From Haloplanus sp. GDY1 (GTDB lineage: Archaea; Halobacteriota; Halobacteria; Halobacteriales; Haloferacaceae): a DNA stretch of 64,000 bases. The notes beneath the pieces are model-generated. The model searched no databases. It was given only the letters and a program-made list of their open reading frames with translations, and had not been told where the DNA came from. Positions 33,093 through 42,117 of this stretch are shown in pieces (the first letter of the stretch is position 1; each line of letters starts with the position of its first letter). The translations under genes and the position numbers were made by a program. The DNA lies in assembly GCF_023703775.1 (NCBI RefSeq), contig NZ_CP098514.1, positions 1,860,001 through 1,924,000 on the forward strand. Reading direction: 5' to 3'.

Positions 33093-33177
33093 GCCAGTCC
33101 GTAGGCCACCCGGATATTTCTGTTTTCGGGGGGCACCACGGAAAGAGTTAACACGTCACAAAGATAATTGGTAACGC

Positions 33178-33378
33178 ATGTCAACCACGAACCGATCCGG
33201 CTCGACGCCGTTCGGTCGGCTCCGCGCCCACTACGAGGAGTCGCGGGCGGCGTGTCCGGCCTGCGGTCACGAGGACACCGAGGGGGAGTGGCGCGTGACC
33301 GCGGCGGGGCGGCGCGTCGAGTACCGCCACCGCTGTCCGAGCTGTGACGCGGTGGACACGCTCGAATTCAGCCTGTGA
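33178..33378 (+). CDS. HVO_0649-type zinc finger protein
   Basis: A 66-residue protein with CPAC and CPSC pairs about 25 residues apart and the flanking GRRVEYRHRCPSC pattern, matching the haloarchaeal HVO_0649 zinc finger family. It is too small for catalysis and likely binds nucleic acid or protein. Its end overlaps the convergent DUF2070 gene by 11 bases. Confidence 0.86.
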   Translation: MSTTNRSGSTPFGRLRAHYEESRAACPACGHEDTEGEWRVTAAGRRVEYRHRCPSCDAVDTLEFSL

Positions 33379-35278
33379 GGAAGAAGATCAGGACGCTGAC
33401 CGCCATCGCGACGAGGATGATGACCGCCGCGAGCGCCCCGCCCATCGAGACGAGCGCGTTCGCGTGACTGGCGAGCGTCTCCGTGCGGTCGTTGCCGAAG
33501 ACCGTCACCTCGGCGCGTTCCGTCGCCAGAGCCGCCGACACCGGTTCCAGATCCGCGACGGCCTCGTCGACCAGGCGCTCGATCAGCGCGACGAACTCGC
33601 CGTGGTCGATGGCGGCGCCGACCTGGTTGTCCGCCTCGACGCTGTTGACGATGTGGGTGTCCGTCGTCATCACCTCGGCGGCGTCGATGGACCCGCCGGT
33701 GGTCACCGCGTCGACGACGCGACCCCGGAGGCCGGGCACCATGTTGTTGCCGTCGACGAGGACGTACGCCGTGTGCTGGCCCGCCACCTCGACGACGGCG
33801 ACGCGGACGCCGAGGGGGCCGATGCCGTCGAGCGCGTCCCAGTCCGTCCGGTCCCAGGCGACGCCGAGGTCGACACGACCGCGCGGCGCCTCGCTCAACC
33901 GCTGGCCCGCCCGCTTCGCCGCCGAGATCATGTCGAACGCGCGCTCGCTGCCCGGCGTGACGTGGCCCAGGTCCTCGCCCTGGAGGCCGTTGTTGGAGTT
34001 GTGGGCGTCGACGAGGAGCACGTCGTCGAGGCCGACGGTGCGGGCCTCCGCCGCGGCCGAGAGGCCGACGCCGTACTCCACGTCGTCGGCGAAGCCCGGA
34101 GCGTAGGTGGCGACCAGGAGGGCGTCGTCGCCGAAGGCCTGGCCGAGCATCGACGCCTCCCCCGACTCCGTGCGGACGCTCCGGGTCGCCTCCGGGTCGT
34201 ACGTGAGTCGCTCCCCCGCGGCGTCGATGGCGTCGAGGATGGCGTCGACTTCGCGTTCGGTCACGAGGTTGAAGTCGTGACCGGCGGTGGCGTGGGGCGG
34301 GAAGACGAGCCCCTCGGTGTGTTCGGCGACGCGGACGGGGAAGTTCCCGCCCCCGATCTCCCCCATCGGTCCCGGGTGGATCATCGGGAGGACGAACCGC
34401 GCCTTCTCGGCCCCGTCGTCGTCGCGGAAGGACAGCACCGTCACGGGGACGACGGCCTCCTCCCCGAGTTTCTCGAAGAAGTCCTCGAGTTCCCGGGAGC
34501 CCTCGGCGACGTGGCCGACGAAGCCCCTGATGAAATCGAGGACGGACACGCCGAGGCTGCGCTGCCACGGCCGGTCGATCACCCGGATGAACGTGTAGAC
34601 GGCGCCGGCGTAGATCACGCAGGTGACCCCGAGCAGCAGGAAGTGGTTGGCGTCGATGACCCACAGTTCCGGCGGCGCCTCCGAGGCCCGCGAGAGGTAC
34701 GGCATCAGGTAGGCGTCGACCAGCGGGCCGCCGAGTTCCAGATACCGGACGGTGCCGCTGTAGACGAACAGGAAGAGCGCGGAGACGACCGTCTGGAGGC
34801 TCGCGGGCACCGCGGCGATCAGGAGCGAGGACTGGGAGACGGCCATGACCACCAGCAGTCGGAAGGCGAAGATGGAGGCCAGCGCGATGATCAACGCGTC
34901 GTAGACGAAGGTCTGCCCCAGCGGCGTCACCAGCGAGACGATGCCCGCCGCGGTGACGATGGCGACGAGGATGAGTTCACAGAGCAACGCCAGCAGCGAG
35001 GAGCGATTCGGCGTGAGTTTGCCGCCGACGAACCGGTCGACGCCGGTCGTCCCGAGCGACGCGATGATCGTCGGCAGACCGATGAAGAAGATGCCCTGCC
35101 AGGCGTCACGACCCAGGATGAGCAGGTTTCGCCACGTCGGCGACGTGCCGCCGGAGTCGAAGGCGGCGACCCCCGCCATCGCGGCGATGACGAGCGCGAA
35201 CCCGAGGCTGGCGTACCAGCTCGGGGCGGTGAAGATGTACCGCGACAGCCCCGCGAGGTCGGACTGGGTGGCCGTCAT
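33368..35278 (-). CDS. DUF2070 family membrane protein
   Basis: A 636-residue protein of the archaeal DUF2070 family. The N-terminal third has six or seven hydrophobic helices. The C-terminal two thirds is soluble and contains MIHPGPMGEIGGGNFP, VDAHNSNNGL and a His- and Asp-rich set that could bind metal, like a hydrolase fold. One helix closes the protein (ALAAVIILVAMAVSVLIFFL). The function is unknown; an enzymatic role on the cytoplasmic face is inference. Monocistronic. Confidence 0.91.
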   Translation of the reverse strand: MTATQSDLAGLSRYIFTAPSWYASLGFALVIAAMAGVAAFDSGGTSPTWRNLLILGRDAWQGIFFIGLPTIIASLGTTGVDRFVGGKLTPNRSSLLALLCELILVAIVTAAGIVSLVTPLGQTFVYDALIIALASIFAFRLLVVMAVSQSSLLIAAVPASLQTVVSALFLFVYSGTVRYLELGGPLVDAYLMPYLSRASEAPPELWVIDANHFLLLGVTCVIYAGAVYTFIRVIDRPWQRSLGVSVLDFIRGFVGHVAEGSRELEDFFEKLGEEAVVPVTVLSFRDDDGAEKARFVLPMIHPGPMGEIGGGNFPVRVAEHTEGLVFPPHATAGHDFNLVTEREVDAILDAIDAAGERLTYDPEATRSVRTESGEASMLGQAFGDDALLVATYAPGFADDVEYGVGLSAAAEARTVGLDDVLLVDAHNSNNGLQGEDLGHVTPGSERAFDMISAAKRAGQRLSEAPRGRVDLGVAWDRTDWDALDGIGPLGVRVAVVEVAGQHTAYVLVDGNNMVPGLRGRVVDAVTTGGSIDAAEVMTTDTHIVNSVEADNQVGAAIDHGEFVALIERLVDEAVADLEPVSAALATERAEVTVFGNDRTETLASHANALVSMGGALAAVIILVAMAVSVLIFFLTG

Positions 35279-35375
35279 TTGTGGGCTCGACGAGACGGGG
35301 CGTCGTAAATCCCTCCCTTCGCCGGACCGAACCGTGGGGCGGCGGGCCGGGGGAGCGTCACGGACGCCGCCGCTC

Positions 35376-35924
35376 TCACCGACAGCGGGCGATGAAGTTC
35401 TCGAACACTTCCTCGCCCTCCGCGGTGTGGGCGACTTCGGGGTGCCACTGGACGCCGTAGAGTTCCCGCGCCGGATCGCTCATCGCCTCGATGTCACAGA
35501 CGTCGCTCTCCGCAGTGTGCGTGAAGCCGGCGGGGAGGGCCGTCACCTCGTCGGCGTGGCTCGCCCACACGCGCGTCTCGGGGGCGAGCGACCCGACGAG
35601 TGGGTCGTCGTCGTCGACGATGCGGACGTCGACGTCGGCGTAGCCGCCGTAGTCGCCGGGGCCGACCGCGCCGTCGAGTTCCGCGGCGATGATCTGCATG
35701 CCGAGACAGATGCCGAGGACCGGCACGTCCAGTTCCAGGTACTCCGCACAGCGTCCGATGCGATCCATGTCGGGGCCGCCCGAGAGGACGAGGCCGTCCG
35801 CGTCGAGGTCGGCCGGGGGCGTGGTGTTGTCGACGATTTCGGTGTCCACGCCCGCGTCGCGGAGCGCCCGCCGCTCCAGGTGCGTGAACTGGCCGTGGTT
35901 GTCGACGACGACGATCCGGGTCAT
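35376..35924 (-). CDS. guaAA: GMP synthase subunit A (glutaminase)
   Basis: A 182-residue class I glutamine amidotransferase, the ammonia-producing half of the split archaeal GMP synthase. It carries VVVDNHGQFTHLERR at the start, the nucleophile elbow GICLGMQ, and QWHPEVAHT with the His-Glu pair. The ATP-pyrophosphatase half (subunit B) is not in the window. It is preceded and followed by unrelated genes on the same strand. Confidence 0.94.
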   Translation of the reverse strand: MTRIVVVDNHGQFTHLERRALRDAGVDTEIVDNTTPPADLDADGLVLSGGPDMDRIGRCAEYLELDVPVLGICLGMQIIAAELDGAVGPGDYGGYADVDVRIVDDDDPLVGSLAPETRVWASHADEVTALPAGFTHTAESDVCDIEAMSDPARELYGVQWHPEVAHTAEGEEVFENFIARCR

Positions 35925-36012
35925 TACCGCCGCCTAGTGGGGTAGCGCGTAAAAGCGGTCCGGAACCGGTCGGCCGGACGTCGCGACGGCCGCCGAGGAG
36001 GCCGACGGCCGA

Positions 36013-36528
36013 TCACTCCCGATCCGCCCGCTCCGCGGCCGTCGAGAACCCGAACTCCCGTCGCTCCTCGCTCCGGCGCGCCTCGCGGGCGGCGAGGGCC
36101 TCGGCGTCCGGGCCGGCGTCGTCGTCGACGCGCGCCCACCCCGCGTGGACCTTGGCGTGACACCAGCGACACAGCGCGACCGTGATCTCGTGGGTGGGGT
36201 CGTCGCTCCCGCCGTACGACAGGTGGTGTTCCTCCAGCAGCGGCCGGCTGTCGTCGTGGGCGATCCGCACGTCCTCCAGCCCGCACCGCCGGCACTCCCG
36301 GCCGTCGGTCGTCGAGCGGTAGTGGGGGCAGTCCCGCCACGTGGCGTCCTCGTCGGCGGCGACGCAGGCGTAGCCGGCCTCGCGGCGGGCGGCGGCGAAC
36401 GCGGGGTCGTCGCCGGCGCGTTCCAGCGCGTACCGGCAGCGCCCGTCCGAGGTCAGGTGGTCACACCGCCCGGCGTGGGCGTACGGGTCGTCCACCCCGA
36501 CCGGGGTGCCCGTCGGCGTCCGCTCCAT
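36013..36528 (-). CDS. HNH-like zinc protein
   Basis: A 171-residue protein. An N-terminal Cys-rich region (CDHLTSDGRCRY, and a later Cys pair) precedes an HNH-type core: CRRCG, then LEEHHLSYGGSD, then ITVALCRWCHAKVH. This gives two Cys pairs plus the conserved His-Asn/Asp-His type residues of HNH endonucleases. Whether it cuts DNA is uncertain; other domestic HNH-like proteins only bind. An in-frame start nine codons earlier is possible. No restriction or mobile genes are nearby. Confidence 0.76.
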   Translation of the reverse strand: MERTPTGTPVGVDDPYAHAGRCDHLTSDGRCRYALERAGDDPAFAAARREAGYACVAADEDATWRDCPHYRSTTDGRECRRCGLEDVRIAHDDSRPLLEEHHLSYGGSDDPTHEITVALCRWCHAKVHAGWARVDDDAGPDAEALAAREARRSEERREFGFSTAAERADRE

Positions 36529-36569
36529 GGGGTAGCCGAGCGGGGGAACGGGCAAGAATCCCCCGGCGA

Positions 36570-36743
36570 TCAGCGGCGGTCACGCTCGTCGTCCGGCAGG
36601 TCCCGGCGCGCGGTCCGCTCGGCCGCCTCGCGGTCCATCACCTCGCGGTCCGCGCGTTCGGCCCGGACCAGCCAGTACAGCACCAGCGGCGCCCCCACTC
36701 CGAAGAGCAGGACGGAGACGAGGACGGCGGCACCCTCGGCCAT
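36570..36743 (-). CDS. 57-residue single-pass membrane protein
   Basis: A small frame beginning immediately after the stop of the zinc ribbon gene, with no bases between. It has one hydrophobic helix (residues 5-26, VLVSVLLFGVGAPLVLYWLV) and a highly charged tail (RADREVMDREAAERTARRD). The charge pattern puts the tail in the cytoplasm. The direct coupling supports a real gene. Family not recognised. Confidence 0.66.
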   Translation of the reverse strand: MAEGAAVLVSVLLFGVGAPLVLYWLVRAERADREVMDREAAERTARRDLPDDERDRR

Positions 36744-36953
36744 TCACCCGAGGAACACGTCGACGATGTCGCTGCCCCGCGACCCGGCGTCGCGGTAGAG
36801 TTCCGAGTAGCCACAGTCGACACACGACACCACCCGGAAGGAGTTGGTCTGGATGTCGAACATCTTGCTGAGGCCGCCCCCGGTGGTGGAGATCGTCCCC
36901 ACGTCGGTCTCGGTGGAGCCACACTTCGGGCAGCCGCGGTCGTCGGCGTCCAT
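36744..36953 (-). CDS. Zn-ribbon protein (COG3478-like)
   Basis: A 69-residue protein with CPKC near the start and CVDC near residue 50. The segment GTISTTGGGLSKMFDIQTN between them, with FRVVSC before the second pair, is typical of small predicted nucleic-acid-binding zinc ribbons of the YpzJ/COG3478 kind. It is first in a two-gene unit with the tiny membrane protein. The ATG used directly precedes the conserved ribbon; an in-frame start nine codons earlier adds arginine-rich residues only. Confidence 0.8.
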   Translation of the reverse strand: MDADDRGCPKCGSTETDVGTISTTGGGLSKMFDIQTNSFRVVSCVDCGYSELYRDAGSRGSDIVDVFLG

Positions 36954-37064
36954 ACCCGGTCGTTCTCGGCGTCGGGGCAAAACCCTCCCGGAGGGTCAAA
37001 TCCTCGCTTGTGAGAGAACCCCACACGGCCGTGGACGCGGGCGGACCCGACCCGTGAGCGGCCG

Positions 37065-38021
37065 TCAGGAGTACTGATCGTGGATGTTCTCCGCCTCCGA
37101 GGCGCGACTCGACGCCAGGTCGAGCAGGTCGTCGACGACGTCGGCGAAGGCGTCGGCCCGCGCCGGGAGGTCGTTGCTCCGTTCGTCCAGCCGGTCCTCC
37201 GCGTCGCTCAGGACCTCGTAGGCCCGGTCGGCCGTGTCGGCGGCCTCGTCGGTCCGGTCGTCGTCGATGTCGTCGCGCGCGTCGGCGATCAGCGTGAGGC
37301 CGTTCCGGATGTCCGCCGCGTCGTCGCCGAGGGCGTCGAGGGTCTCCGTCTCGTCGAGCAACTGGGTCACCTTCGACTCGTACTCGTCCTCGCTGACGGC
37401 GTCGGTCACCGACGCGGCCGAGGCGTCCATCTCCTCCTGGAGGGTGTTCGTCGGGTCCGACAGCTCCTCGGACGCCGTCTCGACGCGTTCGATGTCGTCC
37501 TCGGCGTCCTGCAGGTCGTTGTCGTCCATGTGGGAGTACGCCTCGCGCAGGGCGTCGTGGCCGTCGACGAGCCAGGACTGGGCGTCGGTCGCCAGCGTGA
37601 GGAACCGCTGCATCGTATCGAGGGCGTCGACCGTCTCCCGTTGCTCGTCGGTCGTCGCCTCGACTTCCGCCTCGGCGAGCGCTCGCTGCACGCGATCCAG
37701 CCGCAGGAGGACGTCCCGCGCCCGGAACTCCTCCGTCTCGGCGGTCACCGACAGGAGGTCGTCGGTGACGCCGCCGGTGTAGACGTAGACGGCCTCGGTG
37801 AATCGGTCCTGGGCGGCGTCGATCTGCTGGGCTGCCTCCGGCGACGCCTCGGGTTCGGGGGTTGCCGTCGCCGTCGGCGTCGCGGTCGGTTCGGGCGTCT
37901 CGGTGGCGGTCGGTTCGGGCGTCCCGGTGGGGGTTGCCGTGGCGTCCGATCCGCTCGGCTCTCCGCCGAAGCAACCGGCCACGAGGGGGGTCAGGGCGAC
38001 GAGGAAGGCGCGTCGATCCAT
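37065..38021 (-). CDS. Tat-exported lipoprotein, helical
   Basis: A 318-residue lipoprotein. The N-terminus MDRRAFLVALTPLVAGC has twin arginines and a lipobox ending at Cys17, so it should be exported by Tat and lipid-anchored on the outside. A Thr/Pro/Glu repeat linker (about 25-60) is followed by a long acidic helical region with DDIERVETASEEL-type heptads. No catalytic motif is seen. It may be a surface scaffold. Divergent from the next membrane gene, with a 169-base gap. Confidence 0.83.
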   Translation of the reverse strand: MDRRAFLVALTPLVAGCFGGEPSGSDATATPTGTPEPTATETPEPTATPTATATPEPEASPEAAQQIDAAQDRFTEAVYVYTGGVTDDLLSVTAETEEFRARDVLLRLDRVQRALAEAEVEATTDEQRETVDALDTMQRFLTLATDAQSWLVDGHDALREAYSHMDDNDLQDAEDDIERVETASEELSDPTNTLQEEMDASAASVTDAVSEDEYESKVTQLLDETETLDALGDDAADIRNGLTLIADARDDIDDDRTDEAADTADRAYEVLSDAEDRLDERSNDLPARADAFADVVDDLLDLASSRASEAENIHDQYS

Positions 38022-38190
38022 GGGCGACCAACGGGTTTCAGATCAGTAAAACGTATCGATGCTGTCAGACGCACGTGAGACACGAACGAACCGATTTCGA
38101 AGGGCCGAGACGCTCTGTGAGACGTGCGTCAGACACATATCAGATTTAGATAAAAACATATAGGTCGTCGTCGCCGCACAGAAACGGACG

Positions 38191-38934
38191 ATGACCCTCC
38201 AAGATTCGTCCGCGGGTCGCGGGGTCGACGGTGTGGGCATCAGGGCCGTCGGACTCGTCGTCGCCCTGCTCGTCGTCGACGCCGCGTGGAACCTCTCGCT
38301 CAACACGCTGCTCGACCGGTCCGGGATGGCGGAGACGATCGGCGTCACGTTCGACGTGGTGCTCCCGCTCACGGTCCTCGGCGCGGTCGGCGGCCTCGCC
38401 GTCTCCACCGTCGCCGGCGTCGCCGTCCTCGCGGCGCTGGTGCGGGTGTTCGCGCCCGACACCGACGCGCTCGGGGGCGGGCAGTCGCCCGCCGAGACGC
38501 TGCTGACCTACGCGCGGGCCGTCGTCGTCGCGCTCGTCGGCCTCGTCGCCGCCGGCGTCGGCCTCGCCGCCCTCGTCGTCCCCGGCCTCGTCGTCCTCGT
38601 CCACCTGCCGCTGGTGTTCGTCGCCGTCGCCGGCGACGGCGAACCCATCGGGCGGGCGGTCGAACGGACCTGGACGCGGGCCCGCGGCAACCGCGCCCGC
38701 GTCGCCGCCGTCGGCCTCGCCGTCGTCGCCGTCCCCCTCGCGGTCACCGTGGTCGCCACCCTCACGGCCCTGCTCCCTCCCCTCGTCGAACTCGCCGTCG
38801 GCGTCGTCGTCACCGGCGTCGCCGCCGCGGCGGGCGTCGCCGCCTTCACCGCCATCGCCGACTCCATCGACGGGCAGTCCGCCGGGTCGTCCCGGACCGA
38901 CCGGGTGAACCCGACCGCCTCGGGTCGGCTGTAG
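38191..38934 (+). CDS. Haloarchaeal polytopic membrane protein, function unknown
   Basis: A 247-residue protein with about five or six hydrophobic helices of Ala/Val/Leu bias and the segment GRAVERTWTRARGNRARV between them, a layout seen in a large group of uncharacterised haloarchaeal membrane proteins. The stop overlaps the start of the DUF192 gene by one base (TAGTG), so the two are coupled. Function unknown. Confidence 0.75.
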   Translation: MTLQDSSAGRGVDGVGIRAVGLVVALLVVDAAWNLSLNTLLDRSGMAETIGVTFDVVLPLTVLGAVGGLAVSTVAGVAVLAALVRVFAPDTDALGGGQSPAETLLTYARAVVVALVGLVAAGVGLAALVVPGLVVLVHLPLVFVAVAGDGEPIGRAVERTWTRARGNRARVAAVGLAVVAVPLAVTVVATLTALLPPLVELAVGVVVTGVAAAAGVAAFTAIADSIDGQSAGSSRTDRVNPTASGRL

Positions 38935-39284
38935 TGGCCCGGGTGATCCACCGCGACGGCCGCGTTCTCGCCACGGACGTGACCGTCGCCGACTCCGTTC
39001 TCGCGAAGGCCCGCGGCCTCATGTTCCGCCGCTCGTTCCCCGACGGCTCGGCCCTCGTCTTCCCCTTCGGCGGCGTCGCGACCCGGACGCTCCACATGGT
39101 CGCCGTCCCGTTCGACATCGACGCCCTCTGGCTCCGGGACGGGCGGGTCGAGCGGGTCTCCCGCCTGTCCGCGTGGACGGGGCTCGGGCGTGCGCCCGCC
39201 GACACGGTGATCGAACTCCCCGCGGGCGCCGCCGACGGCGTCGAGGCTGGCGACGCGGTGCGGGTCGAGGGTGCGGAGCTTTAA
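38934..39284 (+). CDS. DUF192 family protein
   Basis: A 116-residue DUF192 protein: VADSVLAKARGLMFRRSFPDG, FPFGGVATRTLHMVAVPFDIDALWL and the late PAGAADGVEAGDAV are family hallmarks. It is a small beta-rich domain of unknown function, sometimes exported; here no signal is seen. The GTG that overlaps the previous stop is used; a second GTG three codons in is possible. Co-transcribed with the membrane protein before it. Confidence 0.87.
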   Translation: MARVIHRDGRVLATDVTVADSVLAKARGLMFRRSFPDGSALVFPFGGVATRTLHMVAVPFDIDALWLRDGRVERVSRLSAWTGLGRAPADTVIELPAGAADGVEAGDAVRVEGAEL

Positions 39285-39309
39285 GCCCGCCGGGAACCCG
39301 GGGTGGTGT

Positions 39310-39648
39310 ATGGAGATCCGATCCAGCGACGACGCCGAGACGACCGAAGCGGTCCCCGACGTCCACCTCTCGCAGTTGGCCGCGGGGGAGAAGATCAGCG
39401 TCCAGGGGTACACCATCGACCCCGGGGCGACGGTGCCGGAACACAGCCACCCCCACGAGCAAGCCGGCTTCGCCACCCGCGGCGAGGCCGTCTTCGTGGT
39501 CGACGGCGAGGAGCGCGTCGTCGGCGCCGGCGACTCCTACGTCATCCCCGGGGACGAACCCCACGCCGTCGAGAACCGCGGCGACGAACCGTTCGAGGGC
39601 GTCGACCTCTTCAGCCCGCCCCGGACCGACCCCGACTGGCAGGACTGA
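39310..39648 (+). CDS. Cupin domain protein
   Basis: A 112-residue single-domain cupin. Motif 1 is EHSHPHEQAGFATRGEAVF (metal-binding His, His and Glu); motif 2 is GDSYVIPGDEPHAVEN with the fourth His. Single cupins may act as dioxygenases, isomerases or metal-responsive binding proteins. No partner gene points to a substrate. The ATG lies 25 bases after DUF192. Confidence 0.88.
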   Translation: MEIRSSDDAETTEAVPDVHLSQLAAGEKISVQGYTIDPGATVPEHSHPHEQAGFATRGEAVFVVDGEERVVGAGDSYVIPGDEPHAVENRGDEPFEGVDLFSPPRTDPDWQD

Positions 39649-39688
39649 CCGGCGGACCGGGCCGTCGAATCCGCGTTGCACACATCCG

Positions 39689-41290
39689 CTACCCCTCCCG
39701 TCGGAGCCGTTTCACCACGAACGACTCGTCGAGTTCGCCGAGGAACTCCCCGAGTCGCGGCCCCTCGGTGTCGTCGAAGAAGAGCCGGTAGCCCGCCGCG
39801 AAGAAGTCGCCCACCTCGACGCCGTGGTCCCGGGCCGTCTCGTACATCTCGCCCTGGATCGCCTCGCCGTCGTGGCCCTCGGCCACGAAGTCCGCGAGGT
39901 CCTCCAGCGCGGCGACCACGTCCGGGTCGAAGTCCGTCTCGGGCAGGTCGGCCTGCAGGCGGTAGTTGTACGCGTTGTCCATCCGCTCGGCCCACGTCCG
40001 CGCCCGCTCGACGCGTTCGAGCGCCTCCTCGATCGCCCACGCGGGGGTGTCGTCGTCGAAAAAGCCCTGGTTGCGCGCCATCCGGATCCGGAGGTCCCGG
40101 TCGTCGGTCATGCCGAGGACCGCGGCGAAGGTGTAGGGCAGGCGCACCCGCTCCTCGCGAACCTCGTCGACGAGGAAGGGGTAGGCGCGCTCGGCGAGGG
40201 GTCGCAGGTCCTCGTCGTCCGCCTCGCCGAAGTAGACCCGCTCGAAGCGGTCGAACTCGTCGACCAGCAGGTCGATGCGCTCCCGGTCGAAGTCCTTGGC
40301 TCGCTTCGGGTTGCGCACGAAGAAGTAGCGCAACACCTCGGGTTCGAGGAGGGCGAGCACCTCGTCGACGGTGACCACGTTGCCCGACGAGGAGGAGAGG
40401 GGTTCGCCGTCCAGCGTGAACCACTCGTAGGTCATCGGCACCGGCGGGTCGACGTCGAGGACGCGGCGGGCGATCTCCTCGCCGCTCGGCCACGACCCCT
40501 CGGCGTGGTCCTTCCCGAACGGTTCGAAGTCGACGCCGAGGACCTTCCACTGGGCGGGCCACTCGAAGCGCCACGGGAGTTTGCCCTCCCGCAGCGTCGC
40601 GGTCCCCTCGTGCCCACAGCCGTCGATGTGGTCGCCGCCGGCGTCGAGGCCGGAACAGGCGTAGGCGACCTCGCCGGCGTCGAGGTCGACGTCCCTGACG
40701 TCCTGTGTCAGCTTCCCGCACGCCGAACACTGCGGCATGAAGGGGACGTAGTCCTCGTCGACGCCGTCCTGGTACTCGGCGAGGACCTCGCGGGCGAGGT
40801 CACGCTTCGCCAGCACCTCGCGGGTGACCGCCTCGAACTCGCCGGACTCGTAGAGGGCGGTGTTCGACACCATCTCGACGGGGACGCCGACGGCCTCGGC
40901 GCTCCGGGCCAAGAGGTCGGTGAAGTGGGCGCCGTAGGAGTCGCTCTCGCCGAAGGGGTCGGGGATGTCCGTGTAGGGCTTGCCGAGGTTGCGTCCCAGG
41001 GCGCCGGCGTCCACCTCGCCGAGGCCGACGAGGGTCCAGTCCGAATCGGCGAGTCGGCGCGGCACCGCCCGCAGGGCGTCGCGGTCGTCGCTGGTGAACA
41101 CCTGTCGGACCTCGTGGCCGCGCTCCCGGAGGACCGCGGCGACGAAGTAGCCGCGCATGATCTCGTTGAAGTGGCCGAGGTGGGGGACCCCGGAGGGGGA
41201 GACGCCGCCCTTGATCACGATGGGGTCCTCCGGGTCGCGGGCCTCGATTTCGTCGGCGACGTCGTCGGCCCAGAAGGCGTTGTGGCTCAT
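39689..41290 (-). CDS. lysS: Lysyl-tRNA synthetase, class I
   Basis: A 533-residue class I LysRS, the archaeal type unrelated to the bacterial class II enzyme. The HIGH-like motif is SGVPHLGHFNEIMRGYF (about 33-49); the KMSKS-like motif is SSSSGNVVTVDEVL. A Cys cluster (CSAC, later CSGLD and CGHEG) suggests a zinc site in the middle. The start overlaps the pyrH stop by four bases (ATGA), so pyrH-lysS is an operon. Confidence 0.96.
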   Translation of the reverse strand: MSHNAFWADDVADEIEARDPEDPIVIKGGVSPSGVPHLGHFNEIMRGYFVAAVLRERGHEVRQVFTSDDRDALRAVPRRLADSDWTLVGLGEVDAGALGRNLGKPYTDIPDPFGESDSYGAHFTDLLARSAEAVGVPVEMVSNTALYESGEFEAVTREVLAKRDLAREVLAEYQDGVDEDYVPFMPQCSACGKLTQDVRDVDLDAGEVAYACSGLDAGGDHIDGCGHEGTATLREGKLPWRFEWPAQWKVLGVDFEPFGKDHAEGSWPSGEEIARRVLDVDPPVPMTYEWFTLDGEPLSSSSGNVVTVDEVLALLEPEVLRYFFVRNPKRAKDFDRERIDLLVDEFDRFERVYFGEADDEDLRPLAERAYPFLVDEVREERVRLPYTFAAVLGMTDDRDLRIRMARNQGFFDDDTPAWAIEEALERVERARTWAERMDNAYNYRLQADLPETDFDPDVVAALEDLADFVAEGHDGEAIQGEMYETARDHGVEVGDFFAAGYRLFFDDTEGPRLGEFLGELDESFVVKRLRREG

Positions 41291-42003
41291 CGGCTCCAGC
41301 CGTCCGGATCCTCGTCACAGCCCTCGGGCACCACGTCGGTGCCGGTGTGTTCGCCCCGGAGGACCGCCGCCTCGATCCGTTCCGGGTCGGTGCCGTCGAG
41401 GACTATCGTGCGCATCTTCGAGCGCTCGATGAGCTTCGCCGCCAGCAGGTCGACGGGTGCCGACGCGCCGGCCCCGCGGCTCATTGGTGCGATCAGGTCG
41501 ACGAGTTGCGAGCCCGTGAGCCGGTCGTACTGCTCCGCGTCGGCGTCGGTGGCGGGGTCGGCGCTGAACACGCCGTCGACGCTCGTGGCGTAGACCAGCA
41601 GGTCGGCGTCGACGTACTCCGCGAGCGCCGCCGCCACGGCGTCGGTGGTCTGGCCGGGCATGACCCCGCCCATGACCGGCACGTCGCCCCGGCGCAACGC
41701 CTCGCCGGCTTCCTCGTAATCGTGGGCCGGAGAGGGTGCCGAGAGGTCGTCGAGCGCCCCGATCAGCAGGCGGGCGTTGAGCCGCGTCACGTCGATGCCG
41801 AACTGATCCAGCTGTACCTCGTTGGCGCCGAGCTGACGCGCCGTCCCGATGTACTCGCGGGCGACGCCGCCGCCCCCGACGACCGCGCCGACCTCGCAGC
41901 CCTCGTCGACGAGGCCCTCGACCGCCGCCGCGTGGCCCGCGACGCGGTCGGCGTCGAGGTCCGGCGCGAGGACGCTCCCGCCGATGGAGATCACGACTCG
42001 CAT
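41287..42003 (-). CDS. pyrH: UMP kinase (archaeal type)
   Basis: A 238-residue amino acid kinase-fold enzyme phosphorylating UMP. It shows VVISIGGSVLAPDLDA at the start, VGGGGVAREYIGTAR, YATSVDGVFSADP and KMRTIVLDGTDPERIEAAVLRGEHTGT, all typical. The ATG at RVVISIGGS is used; an in-frame start six codons earlier is less likely. It leads the pyrH-lysS operon. Confidence 0.94.
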   Translation of the reverse strand: MRVVISIGGSVLAPDLDADRVAGHAAAVEGLVDEGCEVGAVVGGGGVAREYIGTARQLGANEVQLDQFGIDVTRLNARLLIGALDDLSAPSPAHDYEEAGEALRRGDVPVMGGVMPGQTTDAVAAALAEYVDADLLVYATSVDGVFSADPATDADAEQYDRLTGSQLVDLIAPMSRGAGASAPVDLLAAKLIERSKMRTIVLDGTDPERIEAAVLRGEHTGTDVVPEGCDEDPDGWSR

Positions 42004-42117
42004 TACGCGTCCGGTAGCCACGAGGCCGGCTTAAGGGTTGTCAAGCGTCCACCGTGCGTGAGTCGTCCGCGTGGGCCGTCGAGTCACAGTTAAGGGTCCG
42101 CGCCCGCTTCTCGACGT

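Noticed and set aside
37840-37950. Repetitive DNA in the lipoprotein gene
   Set aside because: It encodes an ordinary Thr/Pro/Glu-rich surface linker, common in haloarchaeal lipoproteins, and is not a separate repeat element.
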